Part shown: positions 51,701 to 59,435 of the stretch, piece by piece
Layout of the letters: the number at the start of each line of letters is the position of its first letter
How positions within the stretch are numbered: the stretch's first letter is position 1
NCBI RefSeq assembly: GCF_005490985.1
Contig: NZ_CP027869.1
Location: 3,467,992 to 3,531,991, forward strand
Source of the DNA: Curtobacterium sp. SGAir0471
GTDB taxonomy: Bacteria; Actinomycetota; Actinomycetes; Actinomycetales; Microbacteriaceae
DNA length: 64,000 nucleotides
Direction of reading: 5' to 3'
Position numbers and translations under genes: made by a program
Notes under the pieces: generated by a model
What the model was told of the DNA's origin: nothing
The model's database searches: none
What the model saw: only the letters and a program-made list of their open reading frames with translations

Positions 51701-53007
51701 CGCCGTTCCTCGTCTGGCTGTACAGCCAACAGGCCACGGGCGACGGCAAGGGCTTCACGCCGGCCCAGACCGACCTCGCGGTCGCGTTCGCGTTCTGGTG
51801 CCTCCCCCAGATCCTCTTCTACGCGCTGTACTCGCTGCTCGGCGAGGTCCTGAACGCCAAGCAGGTCTTCGGTCCGTTCACGTGGGCGCCGCTCATCAAC
51901 AACGTCATCGCGATCGCCGGCCTCGTCGTCTTCATCGCGATGTTCGGCGACCAGGCGGTCAACTCCTCGGTCGACTCGTGGACCCCCCTGAAGATCGCCG
52001 TCCTCGCCGGCAGTGCATCGCTCGGTGTGATGGCCCAGGCCGCGTTCCTGCCGTTCTTCTGGAAGCGTGCGGGACTGTCGTTCCGTCCGGACTTCCGGTG
52101 GCGCGGGGTCGGGCTCAAGGCGACCGGCACGGCGGCAGGCTGGCTCTTCGCGATGATCCTCGTCACGCAGCTCGCGGGCATCGTGCAGTCGCGCGTCGCG
52201 TCGCTCGGCACGGGCGCCGCGGGCAACGCGGTCCTGCAGAACGCGTGGCTGCTCTTCATGTTGCCGCACTCGATCTTCGCGGTGTCGATCGCGACGGCGT
52301 ACTTCACGCGGATGAGCCACGACGCAGAACGGGGCGACCTGGACGCCGTCCGGCGCAACCTGTCGCTGTCCCTGCGGATCGTCGGACTGTTCACGGTGTT
52401 CGCGTCCGTGGCACTGATCGTGGTGTCCGTGCCGTTCGGGCGCATGTTCGCCGGCACCTTCGAGCAGGCGCTCTCCATCGGCGCGGTGCTGCTCGCCTAC
52501 ATGCCCGGTCTGGTGCTGTTCAGCATGCTCTTCATCATCCAGCGGGTCTTCTGGGCGATGCACGACCACCGCACGCCGTTCCTCATGCAGTGCGTGCAGT
52601 CGGTGCTGTTCGTCATCGGGGCCCTCGCCGTCGCGACGTTCCCGCAGAGCATCGTCGGTGTCTCGATCGCAGCGTGCACGACGCTGGCGGGGACCGCGCA
52701 GACGATCGTGGCGCTCGTCCTCGTCCGTCGTCGCCTGAACGGCATCGAGGGGCCCGTCGTCACCCGTTCGCACGTGCAGTTCGTCATCGCCGCGCTCATC
52801 GCGGGCGTCGCCGGTGCCGTGGTCGTGTCCACCCTCGGCGCCTTCGTCGAGGACGGCTTCGCGATGTCCGACCGGACGGGCGCGTTCATCACCATCGTGC
52901 TCAGCGGTGCAGCGATGGCGGTCGTGTACTTCGGCGCCCTGGTCGTCGCGAGGAACGGCGAGATCGCGAACGCCGTGAAGCTCCTCCGCGCGCGACTCGG
53001 ACGCTGA
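48745..53007 (+). CDS. murJ: DUF6049 domain fused to lipid II flippase MurJ
   Basis: One open frame of 1,420 residues covers two usually separate proteins. Residues 1-32 are a signal peptide, followed by an extracytoplasmic DUF6049 domain with a Thr/Pro/Asp-rich insertion (about 308-376), a membrane helix at about 713-735 and a basic flank (RSIRKRIRRRNGDLD). A long Ala/Gly/Val-rich linker leads to MurJ from about residue 882 (AERNLGRASAMLAAGTMLSR), with about 14 helices. MurJ exports lipid II for peptidoglycan synthesis. I see no stop codon or promoter between the parts. Internal initiation, for example at a GTG in the linker, cannot be ruled out. Confidence 0.85.
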   Translation: MHILRSTLAAAATALVAIGIVVTPAGPDPAHAATVDRTTTRTAAPAAADQGRTTVSIAPAGRGIVRRDQDLQLTVTVRNDTDTEVPAGSVELDIFRSESTRDVLSDWLADTSTTGYLGAPMDTTDVPAVPAHRSVTQTVTIVPGNVALGGYSSFGARRIAAEYTAGDTSAVARSAITWYPDFQQTPVGVSVAMPITLPATVDGVIGADALAAATSVDGTLTQQLDAAVDHNVAVGVDPRIIASIRLLGENAPSSARSWLDRLEGLRNETFALPYADADVTGLRQAGADGIPGVISLDQAVEEQNFPGASTPTPTPTATATGTPTASAGATPDETPGTTPTTTDDATADAQDGADQDGAAPDGTGQDGTGQDGTTTTLPTTASLLDFPYALDGVAWPVENTLATDDLPALAKAGAETTIVASGNTSAGPDTTVAASERIGDQKVLVADQGMSALLREAATATDQRDHDAAMAELTATLATAARSGSAQSPVLLTLGREWPTDSTMLSSALDALEDTPWVAPADLSTAAKATAGSLTLAPADDGSDRLDRLRRLVASEQDLTAFASAVDDPATVTAPARLRLLALASNAWRGDPEALTTAVGKQVRTWTQTTDQVSIPDSSSLTLLGDRSSLPVSVRNRTDYPITVLLNVQPSSSALQVVRNDVEVKLQPQSSARTTIPVRSVANGKVSLTMSLTTPTGVTVSQPTTVELNVQAQWETVITAVAAIGLVAIFGFGIFRSIRKRIRRRNGDLDDEDDDDPNRPLAVQPDAPGAPAARSGGSSGVAQAAPAAAVVGAGAVGAGAVGAAAVGTTAVSGPAHVAPNGSGAPQQDGARPADATVRDGGEPRLPAGRPDQDDTVSDPEEPTISTQQQPAVDAEPAAERNLGRASAMLAAGTMLSRVLGFGKTFVLAYAIGQAHSPGADAFALANQLPNNIYALIAGGLLSAVLIPQIVRSMQQSRDGGTAYVNKIVTLGTTVFVVITIVATVLAPFLVWLYSQQATGDGKGFTPAQTDLAVAFAFWCLPQILFYALYSLLGEVLNAKQVFGPFTWAPLINNVIAIAGLVVFIAMFGDQAVNSSVDSWTPLKIAVLAGSASLGVMAQAAFLPFFWKRAGLSFRPDFRWRGVGLKATGTAAGWLFAMILVTQLAGIVQSRVASLGTGAAGNAVLQNAWLLFMLPHSIFAVSIATAYFTRMSHDAERGDLDAVRRNLSLSLRIVGLFTVFASVALIVVSVPFGRMFAGTFEQALSIGAVLLAYMPGLVLFSMLFIIQRVFWAMHDHRTPFLMQCVQSVLFVIGALAVATFPQSIVGVSIAACTTLAGTAQTIVALVLVRRRLNGIEGPVVTRSHVQFVIAALIAGVAGAVVVSTLGAFVEDGFAMSDRTGAFITIVLSGAAMAVVYFGALVVARNGEIANAVKLLRARLGR

Positions 53008-53035
53008 TCACCGGCTGTCCGCTCCCCGGTGGCGC

Positions 53036-53061
53036 GGAATGTCCCGCCGGTACCATGTGTT
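53036..53061 (+). promoter_or_regulatory. SigR-type promoter of trxBA
   Basis: GGAAT (53036-53040) and GTT (53059-53061) are separated by exactly 18 nt, the consensus for the actinobacterial redox-stress sigma factor SigR/SigH. It lies 37 nt before the trxB start. In Streptomyces the trxBA operon is a SigR target. Confidence 0.7.
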
Positions 53062-53098
53062 GACCCGGTCAGCACTCAACGGAAGGGCAGCGAGGCAC

Positions 53099-54097
53099 AT
53101 GCGCCAGCTCATCATCATCGGTTCCGGTCCCGCCGGGTTCACCGCCGGCATCTACGCCGCGCGCGCGGAGCTCAAGCCCCTGATCGTCGCGTCGAGCGTC
53201 GAGACCGGTGGCGAGCTCACCAAGACCACCGAGGTCGAGAACTTCCCGGGCTTCCCCGAGGGGATCCAGGGCCCGGACCTCATGATCAAGATGCAGGAGC
53301 AGGCCGAGAAGTTCGGTGCCGAGGTCCTGTACGACGACGCCGTCTCGGTCGACCTGACCGGCGAGGTCAAGAAGGTCACGGTCGGCTCCGGTGAGACGTA
53401 CGAGGCCCTCGCGGTCATCTACGCGACCGGTTCGGCGTACCGACACCTCGGCCTCGCCGACGAGGAGCGACTCTCCGGCCACGGTGTGAGCTGGTGCGCG
53501 ACCTGCGACGGCTTCTTCTTCCGCCAGAAGAACATCGCGGTGGTCGGCGGTGGCGACTCCGCGATGGAGGAGGCCACGTTCCTCACCCGCTTCGCCGACA
53601 AGGTGACGGTCATCCACCGCAAGGACACCCTGCGTGCGTCGAAGATCATGCAGGACCGCGCGATGAACGACCCGAAGATCGAGTTCGCGTGGAACAAGGA
53701 GGTCACCGGGATCACGGGTGACTCCTCGGTCGAGGGCGTCACCCTCCGCGACACGGTGACCGGTGAGGAATCCTCACTCCAGCTCGACGGGCTGTTCATC
53801 GCCATCGGCAACGACCCGCGCACGCACCTGGTCCACGGGCAGATCGACCTCGCGCCCGAGGGCACCATCGCGGTCCAGGGTCGCTCGTCGCGGACCAACC
53901 TGCCGGGTGTCTTCGCCGCGGGTGACGTCATCGACCCGACCTACCGCCAGGCGATCACGGCGGCCGGCTCCGGCACCGTCGCCGCCCTCGACGCGGAGAA
54001 GTACCTCGCCGACCTCGACGACGCGCTCGTCGACCAGGCCGAGGGTGTCACGCCCGAGGGCCCGGCGATCATCGACGTCGAGGCCGCCAGAGCCTGA
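53099..54097 (+). CDS. trxB: Thioredoxin reductase
   Basis: The 332-residue flavoenzyme has an FAD motif LIIIGSGPAGFTAGIYAARA, the redox-active WCATCDG and an NADPH motif VVGGGDSAMEEA. The C-terminal FAAGDVIDPTYRQAITAAGSG closes the FAD site. It reduces thioredoxin with NADPH. ATG 53099 follows GAGG. trxA follows after 63 nt, and a SigR-type promoter lies upstream. Confidence 0.97.
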   Translation: MRQLIIIGSGPAGFTAGIYAARAELKPLIVASSVETGGELTKTTEVENFPGFPEGIQGPDLMIKMQEQAEKFGAEVLYDDAVSVDLTGEVKKVTVGSGETYEALAVIYATGSAYRHLGLADEERLSGHGVSWCATCDGFFFRQKNIAVVGGGDSAMEEATFLTRFADKVTVIHRKDTLRASKIMQDRAMNDPKIEFAWNKEVTGITGDSSVEGVTLRDTVTGEESSLQLDGLFIAIGNDPRTHLVHGQIDLAPEGTIAVQGRSSRTNLPGVFAAGDVIDPTYRQAITAAGSGTVAALDAEKYLADLDDALVDQAEGVTPEGPAIIDVEAARA

Positions 54098-54160
54098 CCC
54101 ACCTCGGAATACCGCGGCGGCCCAGCCGTTGCACCAACTGAACTTCTCGAAGGAGCACAC

Positions 54161-54487
54161 ATGTCCAACGCAAAGGCCGTCACCGACGCCACCTTCTCGG
54201 ACGAGGTCCTCAAGTCCGACAAGACCATCCTCGTCGACTTCTGGGCCGAGTGGTGCGGCCCGTGTCGCGCCGTCTCCCCGATCCTCGACCAGATCGCCGC
54301 GGAGCACGCCGACAAGATCGAGATCGTCAAGCTCAACGTCGACGACAACCCGCAGTCGGCCATGAACTACCAGATCACGTCCATCCCGGCGATGAAGGTG
54401 TTCAAGGGCGGCGAGGTCGTCAAGACCGTCATCGGCGCGAAGCCGAAGCCGGCGCTCGAGGCCGACCTCGCCGAGTTCCTGGCGTAG
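54161..54487 (+). CDS. trxA: Thioredoxin
   Basis: This 108-residue thioredoxin has the active site WAEWCGPCRAVSP and the cis-proline region TSIPAMKVFKGG. It is the reductant made by TrxB, encoded directly upstream in the same operon. A hairpin terminator follows 19 nt after the stop. Confidence 0.98.
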   Translation: MSNAKAVTDATFSDEVLKSDKTILVDFWAEWCGPCRAVSPILDQIAAEHADKIEIVKLNVDDNPQSAMNYQITSIPAMKVFKGGEVVKTVIGAKPKPALEADLAEFLA

Positions 54488-54505
54488 GCACCCCGCACGA
54501 CCCTG

Positions 54506-54537
54506 ACGGCCCCGCTCTCCCCGGAGAGCGGGGCCGT
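54506..54537. terminator. Terminator of trxBA
   Basis: ACGGCCCCGCTCTCC (54506-54520) pairs perfectly with GGAGAGCGGGGCCGT (54523-54537), a 15-bp stem with a two-base loop, directly after trxA. Confidence 0.8.
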
Positions 54538-54678
54538 CGTCGTCCGGGTCGTCGTGCGGGGGGAGTGCCAGCTGGACGTGGGCGGGCCACAGCTTCAGGA
54601 TCGGCCCCTGACTCCCACCGCAGATCCGGCGGGCAATGTCGTAGTGTGGCGGGAATGTCCCACTGAACGGAGCACACG

Positions 54679-55983
54679 ATGACGAACGGCAACAGCCTCG
54701 ACCCCTGGTACGACTCCTACGCCCAGCGCACCGCCGGGCTGAGCGCCTCCGAGGTCCGAGCCCTGTTCGCCGTGGCATCGCGGCCCGAGGTGGTCTCGCT
54801 CGCCGGTGGCATGCCGTACGTCTCGGCGCTGCCGCGCGAGCTCGTCACCGGGTCGATCGACCGGGTGATGACCGAGGACGCCGCCATGGCGCTGCAGTAC
54901 GGCGGCGGCCAGGGTCTGCGGTCCCTGCGCGAGCACATCGTCGACGTGATGAGCCTCGAGGGCATCCGTGCCAGTGCCGAGGACGTCGTGGTCACCACCG
55001 GCTCGCAGCACGCGCTGGACCTCGTCACGCGACTGTTCATCGACCCGGGCGACGTCGTGCTCGCCGAGTCGCCCTCGTACGTCGGCGCCATCGGCGTCTT
55101 CCGCTCGTACCAGGCGGAGACGGTCCACGTCACGACCGACGAGCACGGCCTGGTCCCCGAGGCGCTGCGCGAGGCGATCGCGAACCTGCGCGCGCAGGGC
55201 AAGCGGATCAAGTTCCTCTACACGATCCCGAACTTCCACAACCCGGCCGGCGTCACGATGAGCCGTGAGCGTCGCATCGAGGTCCTCGACATCTGCCGAT
55301 CGAACGGCATCCTCGTGCTCGAGGACAACCCCTACGGACTGCTCTGGTTTGACGAGCCCGCGCCGCAGGCGATCCGTTCGATCGACGACGAGGGCGTGGT
55401 CTACCTCGGGTCCTTCTCGAAGACCCTCGCCCCGGGCTTCCGCGTCGGCTGGGCGCTCGCCCCGCACGCGATCCGCGAAAAGCTCGTCCTGGCCAACGAG
55501 TCCGCCGTCCTCGCGCCGAACTCCTTCGGTCAGTACGTCGTGAACGCCTACCTGGACGCCGCAGACTGGAAGGGGCAGGTCGACACCTTCCGAGGCCTCT
55601 ACGCGGAGCGCAGGGACGCCATGCTGGCCGCGCTGGGGGAGTTCCTGCCCGACCTGTCGTGGACGAAGCCGAACGGCGGCTTCTTCGTCTGGCTCACGCT
55701 GCCGGAGTCGCTCGACTCGAAGGGCATGCTGCCCCGTGCCGTGAAGGAGTTGGTCGCCTACACGCCCGGGACCGCGTTCTACGCCGACGGCCGCGGCGGG
55801 GGCAACATCCGCCTGTCGTTCTGCTACCCGACGCCGGACCAGATCCGGGTCGGGGTCAAGCGCCTCGCGACGGTCATCAACGACGAGCTCGAGCTACTCG
55901 AGACCTTCGGGCACTCCACGCGGCCGAGCGCGGTCACCGAGTCGCGCTCCACCGTGGTCGCACCGCCGCCGAACATCTCCTGA
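54679..55983 (+). CDS. PLP-dependent aminotransferase, class I/II
   Basis: The 434-residue protein has the fold-type I aminotransferase layout, with GSFSKTLAPGFRVGW as the PLP-binding Lys region and YTIPNFHNPAGVTMS as the canonical Asn/Pro loop. It resembles the MocR/2-aminoadipate transaminase group but has no HTH domain. GGAG lies upstream. It precedes the D-Ala-D-Ala ligase-like gene by 40 nt on the same strand; an amino-acid role related to it is possible. Substrate unknown. Confidence 0.9.
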   Translation: MTNGNSLDPWYDSYAQRTAGLSASEVRALFAVASRPEVVSLAGGMPYVSALPRELVTGSIDRVMTEDAAMALQYGGGQGLRSLREHIVDVMSLEGIRASAEDVVVTTGSQHALDLVTRLFIDPGDVVLAESPSYVGAIGVFRSYQAETVHVTTDEHGLVPEALREAIANLRAQGKRIKFLYTIPNFHNPAGVTMSRERRIEVLDICRSNGILVLEDNPYGLLWFDEPAPQAIRSIDDEGVVYLGSFSKTLAPGFRVGWALAPHAIREKLVLANESAVLAPNSFGQYVVNAYLDAADWKGQVDTFRGLYAERRDAMLAALGEFLPDLSWTKPNGGFFVWLTLPESLDSKGMLPRAVKELVAYTPGTAFYADGRGGGNIRLSFCYPTPDQIRVGVKRLATVINDELELLETFGHSTRPSAVTESRSTVVAPPPNIS

Positions 55984-56023
55984 CCAGCACTTCCATCGAC
56001 CGTTCCACCCGGAGGACCCTCGC

Positions 56024-56986
56024 ATGGCCGAGCTCACCCGTCGTCACGTCGTCGTCGTCGCGGGAGGGATCTCGCACGAGCGCGACGTCTCGCTCCGATC
56101 GGGTCGTCGCGTTGCCGACTCCCTGACGGGCTACGGCTGGCAGGTCGACCTACGTGACGCCGACGCCACCCTCCTGCCGGCGCTCCGCGAATCTCGCCCG
56201 GACGTCGTGTGGCCGGCGCTGCACGGCGCGTCCGGTGAGGACGGCGCGCTGCGCGGTGTCTTGGAGGCACTCGACATCCCGTTCGTCGGCTCGCGGTCGA
56301 CATCCGCTCGGCTCGCGTGGGACAAGCCCACCTCGTCCGCGCTGGTCGCGCGTGCGGGCGTGCGTACCCCGCGGTCGGTCACGCTGTCGCACGACGTCTT
56401 CCGTGAGCTCGGGGCCGTCGGGGTGCTCGACGCGATCGCGGCGGAGCACCCGGTGCCGCTGGCGGTGAAGCCCGCACGAGGCGGCAGTGCACAGGGCGTG
56501 ACGCTCGTCGAGGACCCGCACGACCTGCCCCGTGCGATGGTGTCGGCGTACACCTACTGCGACGACGTCATCGTCGAGCAGCTTATCCGCGGGACCGAGG
56601 TGGCCGTCGGCATCATCGACACCGGCGACGGTCCGGTCGCCCTGGCCGCGGTCGAGATCGTCCCGAAGAGCGGGACCTACGGCTTCGAGGCGCGGTACAA
56701 CGCGGGGGAGACGACGTTCTTCACACCGGCTCGGCTCTCCGACGAGTTCGCTCGCGCAGCAGCAGACGCCGCAGTTGCAGCACACACCGCGCTCGGCCTC
56801 CGCCACCTCTCGCGCGTCGACCTGATCGTGGACGGCGCTGGTACGCCCTGGTTCCTCGAGGCGAACGTCCTTCCGGGGCTGACTGAGACCTCACTCGTTC
56901 CGCAGGCCCTCAGCGCATCCGGCTTCGACCTCGGGTGGACGTACGCCGAGCTGGCGGAGCAGGCGATCCGCGACCACCGCGCCTGA
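56024..56986 (+). CDS. D-alanine--D-alanine ligase-like ATP-grasp protein
   Basis: The 320-residue protein has the ATP-grasp D-Ala-D-Ala ligase core: VVAGGISHERDVSLRSGR at the N-terminus, LHGASGEDGALRGVLEAL, VKPARGGSAQGVTLVED and FLEANVLPGLTETSLVPQ, the Mg-binding closing loop. It is slightly shorter than typical Ddl (about 350-370), so it could be a second ligase or an enzyme for a related dipeptide. The downstream gene starts 2 nt after its stop. Confidence 0.88.
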   Translation: MAELTRRHVVVVAGGISHERDVSLRSGRRVADSLTGYGWQVDLRDADATLLPALRESRPDVVWPALHGASGEDGALRGVLEALDIPFVGSRSTSARLAWDKPTSSALVARAGVRTPRSVTLSHDVFRELGAVGVLDAIAAEHPVPLAVKPARGGSAQGVTLVEDPHDLPRAMVSAYTYCDDVIVEQLIRGTEVAVGIIDTGDGPVALAAVEIVPKSGTYGFEARYNAGETTFFTPARLSDEFARAAADAAVAAHTALGLRHLSRVDLIVDGAGTPWFLEANVLPGLTETSLVPQALSASGFDLGWTYAELAEQAIRDHRA

Positions 56987-56988
56987 TC

Positions 56989-57663
56989 ATGTCCGCGAAG
57001 GGCAGTGTTCCACGTGGAACACTGCCCTTTGTCGTTGCTCTGGTGGGTTCGGCCACCCTCGCCGCGCTGACCTTCGGTGAGGCGGTCCATGCCCGGGCAT
57101 CAGCGCAGGCACGTGCAGAGCTCGGCGACAACCAGCGGTACGGGGAGGAGCTGATTGCTTCGCATCAGGGCCGTACCTGCAATGTCGTCGTCCTCGGTTT
57201 CGCCGATCGAGGGGATCGCCCCAATGCCGTGAACCGCTGGCGAGCGCGGATCGCTGCCCGGACAGCGCTGCGTCTTGCGGCGCATGGAGTAACCATCACC
57301 GTCATATGCTGCGGTGGAGCCGCCCGGGGCACCCGTCCTGAAGCCGACCTGCTCGCTGAAACAGTGCGCGCAACAGGGTGGCTCGGTGAGATTCGGTGCG
57401 ACCGGGAGAGTGTGTCGACATGGGAGAACATCACCAATGCGCGGAAGCTCCTCAATGACTCGGCCATGATCGCGATCTGCTCGAACGGTCTCCACGCTGC
57501 CAAGGCTCGTGCGTACCTCCGTCGTCAAGACCTGCGGCTCGCAAACCGGCTCGTGCCCGCTGACGACTATCGGTTCGGAGAGATGATCCTCTTCAAGCCG
57601 ATCTTCGCGGCAGTCGGGCTCTGGAAGCTCGCTTCGCTGCGCAGCGTTTCACGTGGAACATGA
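56989..57663 (+). CDS. YdcF/DUF218 family-like membrane protein
   Basis: The 224-residue protein has an N-terminal hydrophobic segment (PFVVALVGSATLAALTFG) and a DUF218-like body with NVVVLGFADRGDRPNAVNRW, VTITVICCGGAARGTRPEAD and DDYRFGEMILFKPIFAAV. The start is uncertain because a parS palindrome (56998-57029) covers the first codons; a downstream start is possible. Codon use here is less GC-rich than neighbouring genes. A second parS-like site overlaps its last codons. Confidence 0.6.
   Translation: MSAKGSVPRGTLPFVVALVGSATLAALTFGEAVHARASAQARAELGDNQRYGEELIASHQGRTCNVVVLGFADRGDRPNAVNRWRARIAARTALRLAAHGVTITVICCGGAARGTRPEADLLAETVRATGWLGEIRCDRESVSTWENITNARKLLNDSAMIAICSNGLHAAKARAYLRRQDLRLANRLVPADDYRFGEMILFKPIFAAVGLWKLASLRSVSRGT
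56998..57029. other. parS-like site 1, inside a 32-bp perfect palindrome
   Basis: TGTTCCACGTGGAACA (57006-57021) resembles the parS consensus TGTTTCACGTGAAACA, which binds ParB. It sits at the centre of a perfect 32-bp inverted repeat (56998-57029) with AAGGGCAG and CTGCCCTT ends. The repeat could also fold into a terminator hairpin for the ddl-like gene. Confidence 0.8.
57645..57660. other. parS-like site 2
   Basis: CGTTTCACGTGGAACA overlaps the last codons of the YdcF-like gene; it contains GTTTCACGTGGAAC and differs from the consensus at few positions. Confidence 0.75.
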
Positions 57664-58454
57664 ACTCCTGCTGCGCCATCCCTCCGGGCGCAGTCGTACG
57701 ACGGTCCCGACACCGATCGGCTGCAGGCCGGAAGCAGGTGCGATGCGCTGAGCGTCCTGCTCCGCCCGGTAGCCCTCTCGCCCCGCGGGTCTCCCTTTCG
57801 GACAGACCCGGCGGATCCCGCCGGCAAGGGGATGAGACGGGGCAATTCGCCGCCCTGGCCATCGCCAGCCCATCAGCGCGCGATACCTCTCGGACCACGA
57901 CCGCCAGCTGGTGGGGAGCAGGCAACTCCTCGTCCGCGCCCCGGGCTTCCGCCTCCGAGGAATCCCGGTCATCCTTCGACGACCCTCATCTCGAGCCGGC
58001 AGTCGTACTCGGACGCTTGCGGACGCCTCGTTCGGCTTGAGGCTCTCCACTCAGTCCTTGGCGCCCTGGCCACTCAGACGACGGGATCGGCTCGGATAGC
58101 CGAGGCATCCGGAACCCCGACCGTTGAGCCGTAGCGGGCCACAGCTCCCGATCAACGGGCCTTCGTCTTCATGGGGATCGGGCGGCAGTGTCGAATGTTC
58201 CACGTGGAACGGACGCTGGATTGCCGCACGACCGTCAGCAGGCGAATACGAGACCACGGTGGCCACAGAGACGACAGGAGGGCACGACAGCCCGCCAGAG
58301 CGCTCCTGCCGGCTCAGAAGGGCCTTGCCGTTATGCGAACCAGCCAGACCTGAGCGAGGCCGTCAGAAGGGCGCCTGCGGCTCAGGGCGCGTCTTGCCGA
58401 GTGCACTCGAACCGGCAGATCAGCTCCGTGAACACAGTGACGTGCGGGAGCGGC
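57664..58454. other. Gene-free 791-bp stretch carrying a parS-like site
   Basis: No frame in this stretch has a recognisable protein, a credible start signal or plausible codon bias, although several open frames of 100-130 codons occur by chance. It lies between the YdcF-like stop and parB stop and holds the parS-like site at 58196-58211. It may be a degraded gene or a spacer kept for segregation complexes. Confidence 0.55.
58196..58211. other. parS-like site 3
   Basis: TGTTCCACGTGGAACG, a 15-of-16 match to the palindromic form at site 1, lies within the gene-free stretch before parB. Confidence 0.8.
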
Positions 58455-59435
58455 TCAGTCGGTGACGTCGCTGATGCCGAGTTCGCCGAGGATGCGGTTC
58501 AGGTCGTCCCCGTTCGCGAAGTCGATCGTGACGGAACTCTTCCGGGCTCCGACAGCGATCTTCACACGCGTGTTCAGCCGGTCGCCGATGCGCTCAGCCA
58601 GGTCGTTGAAGTGCGCCTGTCGCTTCGACGGCTCCGCCTTCGGCTTCACCGGCGTCTTCGCCGCGAGCTGCTGCGCGATGGCCTCGGCCGCGCGCACCGA
58701 CAGGTCCTCGTTGACGATCTTCTCGGCCAGGTACTCCATCGCCTCTGCATCGGGCGCCGCGAGGATCGCCCGCGCGTGTCCAGCCGACAGCACACCGGCG
58801 GCGACGCGGCGCTGCACGGGGGAGGGCAGGCGGAGCAGCCGGATGGTGTTCGTGATCTGCGGGCGCGACCGACCGATACGCTGCGCGAGCTGCTCCTGGG
58901 TGATCCCGAAGTCAGCGAGGAGCTGCTGGTACGCCGACGCCTCTTCCAGCGGGTTCAGCTGTGCGCGGTGCAGGTTCTCGAGCAACGCGTCTCGCAGCAT
59001 CGCATCATCGGGGGTGTCCTTGACGATCGCCGGGATCGTCGCGAGCCCGAGTTCCTTCGTCGCACGGAGACGCCGCTCACCCATGATGAGCTCGTACTGC
59101 GGCTCGGTTCCCGAGGCACCCGCGATCGGGCGGACGACGATCGGCTGGAGCACGCCGATCTCGCGGATCGAGTGCACGAGCTCCTGGAGCTCTTCCTCGC
59201 GGAACTCCTTCCGCGGCTGCTGCGCGTTCGGCACCACGTCGAGCGGGTTGAGGTTCGCGAGCCGCGCACCCGGAACGGCCACCAGGTCCTCGGCGGTCGC
59301 CCCGCCGGCAGACGGGGGAGATGCCGGGGATCCACCGGTCGGGAAGAACACGTCGACCGGGCGGTCCTGCTGGTCCGACGCCGTGGGGATCAGGGCGCCG
59401 ATACCTCGACCGAGGCCGGTTCGCTTGGGTGCCAT
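58455..59435 (-). CDS. parB: Chromosome-partitioning protein ParB (CTPase/parS-binding)
   Basis: The 326-residue protein begins with the conserved TGLGRGIGALIP, has the ParB/Srx CTP-binding box (LNPLDVVPNAQQPRKEF), GERRLRATKELGL and the HTH AQRIGRSRPQITNTIRLLRL that reads parS. It forms a partition complex over nearby parS sites and drives origin segregation with ParA. Its start overlaps the parA stop by one base. Four parS-like sites lie within 3.4 kb. Confidence 0.97.
   Translation of the reverse strand: MAPKRTGLGRGIGALIPTASDQQDRPVDVFFPTGGSPASPPSAGGATAEDLVAVPGARLANLNPLDVVPNAQQPRKEFREEELQELVHSIREIGVLQPIVVRPIAGASGTEPQYELIMGERRLRATKELGLATIPAIVKDTPDDAMLRDALLENLHRAQLNPLEEASAYQQLLADFGITQEQLAQRIGRSRPQITNTIRLLRLPSPVQRRVAAGVLSAGHARAILAAPDAEAMEYLAEKIVNEDLSVRAAEAIAQQLAAKTPVKPKAEPSKRQAHFNDLAERIGDRLNTRVKIAVGARKSSVTIDFANGDDLNRILGELGISDVTD

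Noticed and set aside
54646..54677. A SigR promoter for the aminotransferase gene
   Set aside because: GGAAT is present at 54652 and the flanks resemble the trxB promoter, but the base triplet at the 18-nt position is CAC, not GTT.
57660..58040. Open frame of 126 codons downstream of the YdcF-like gene
   Set aside because: It has no ribosome-binding site, no known motif, and overlapping frames of similar length on the other strand, as expected in GC-rich noncoding DNA.
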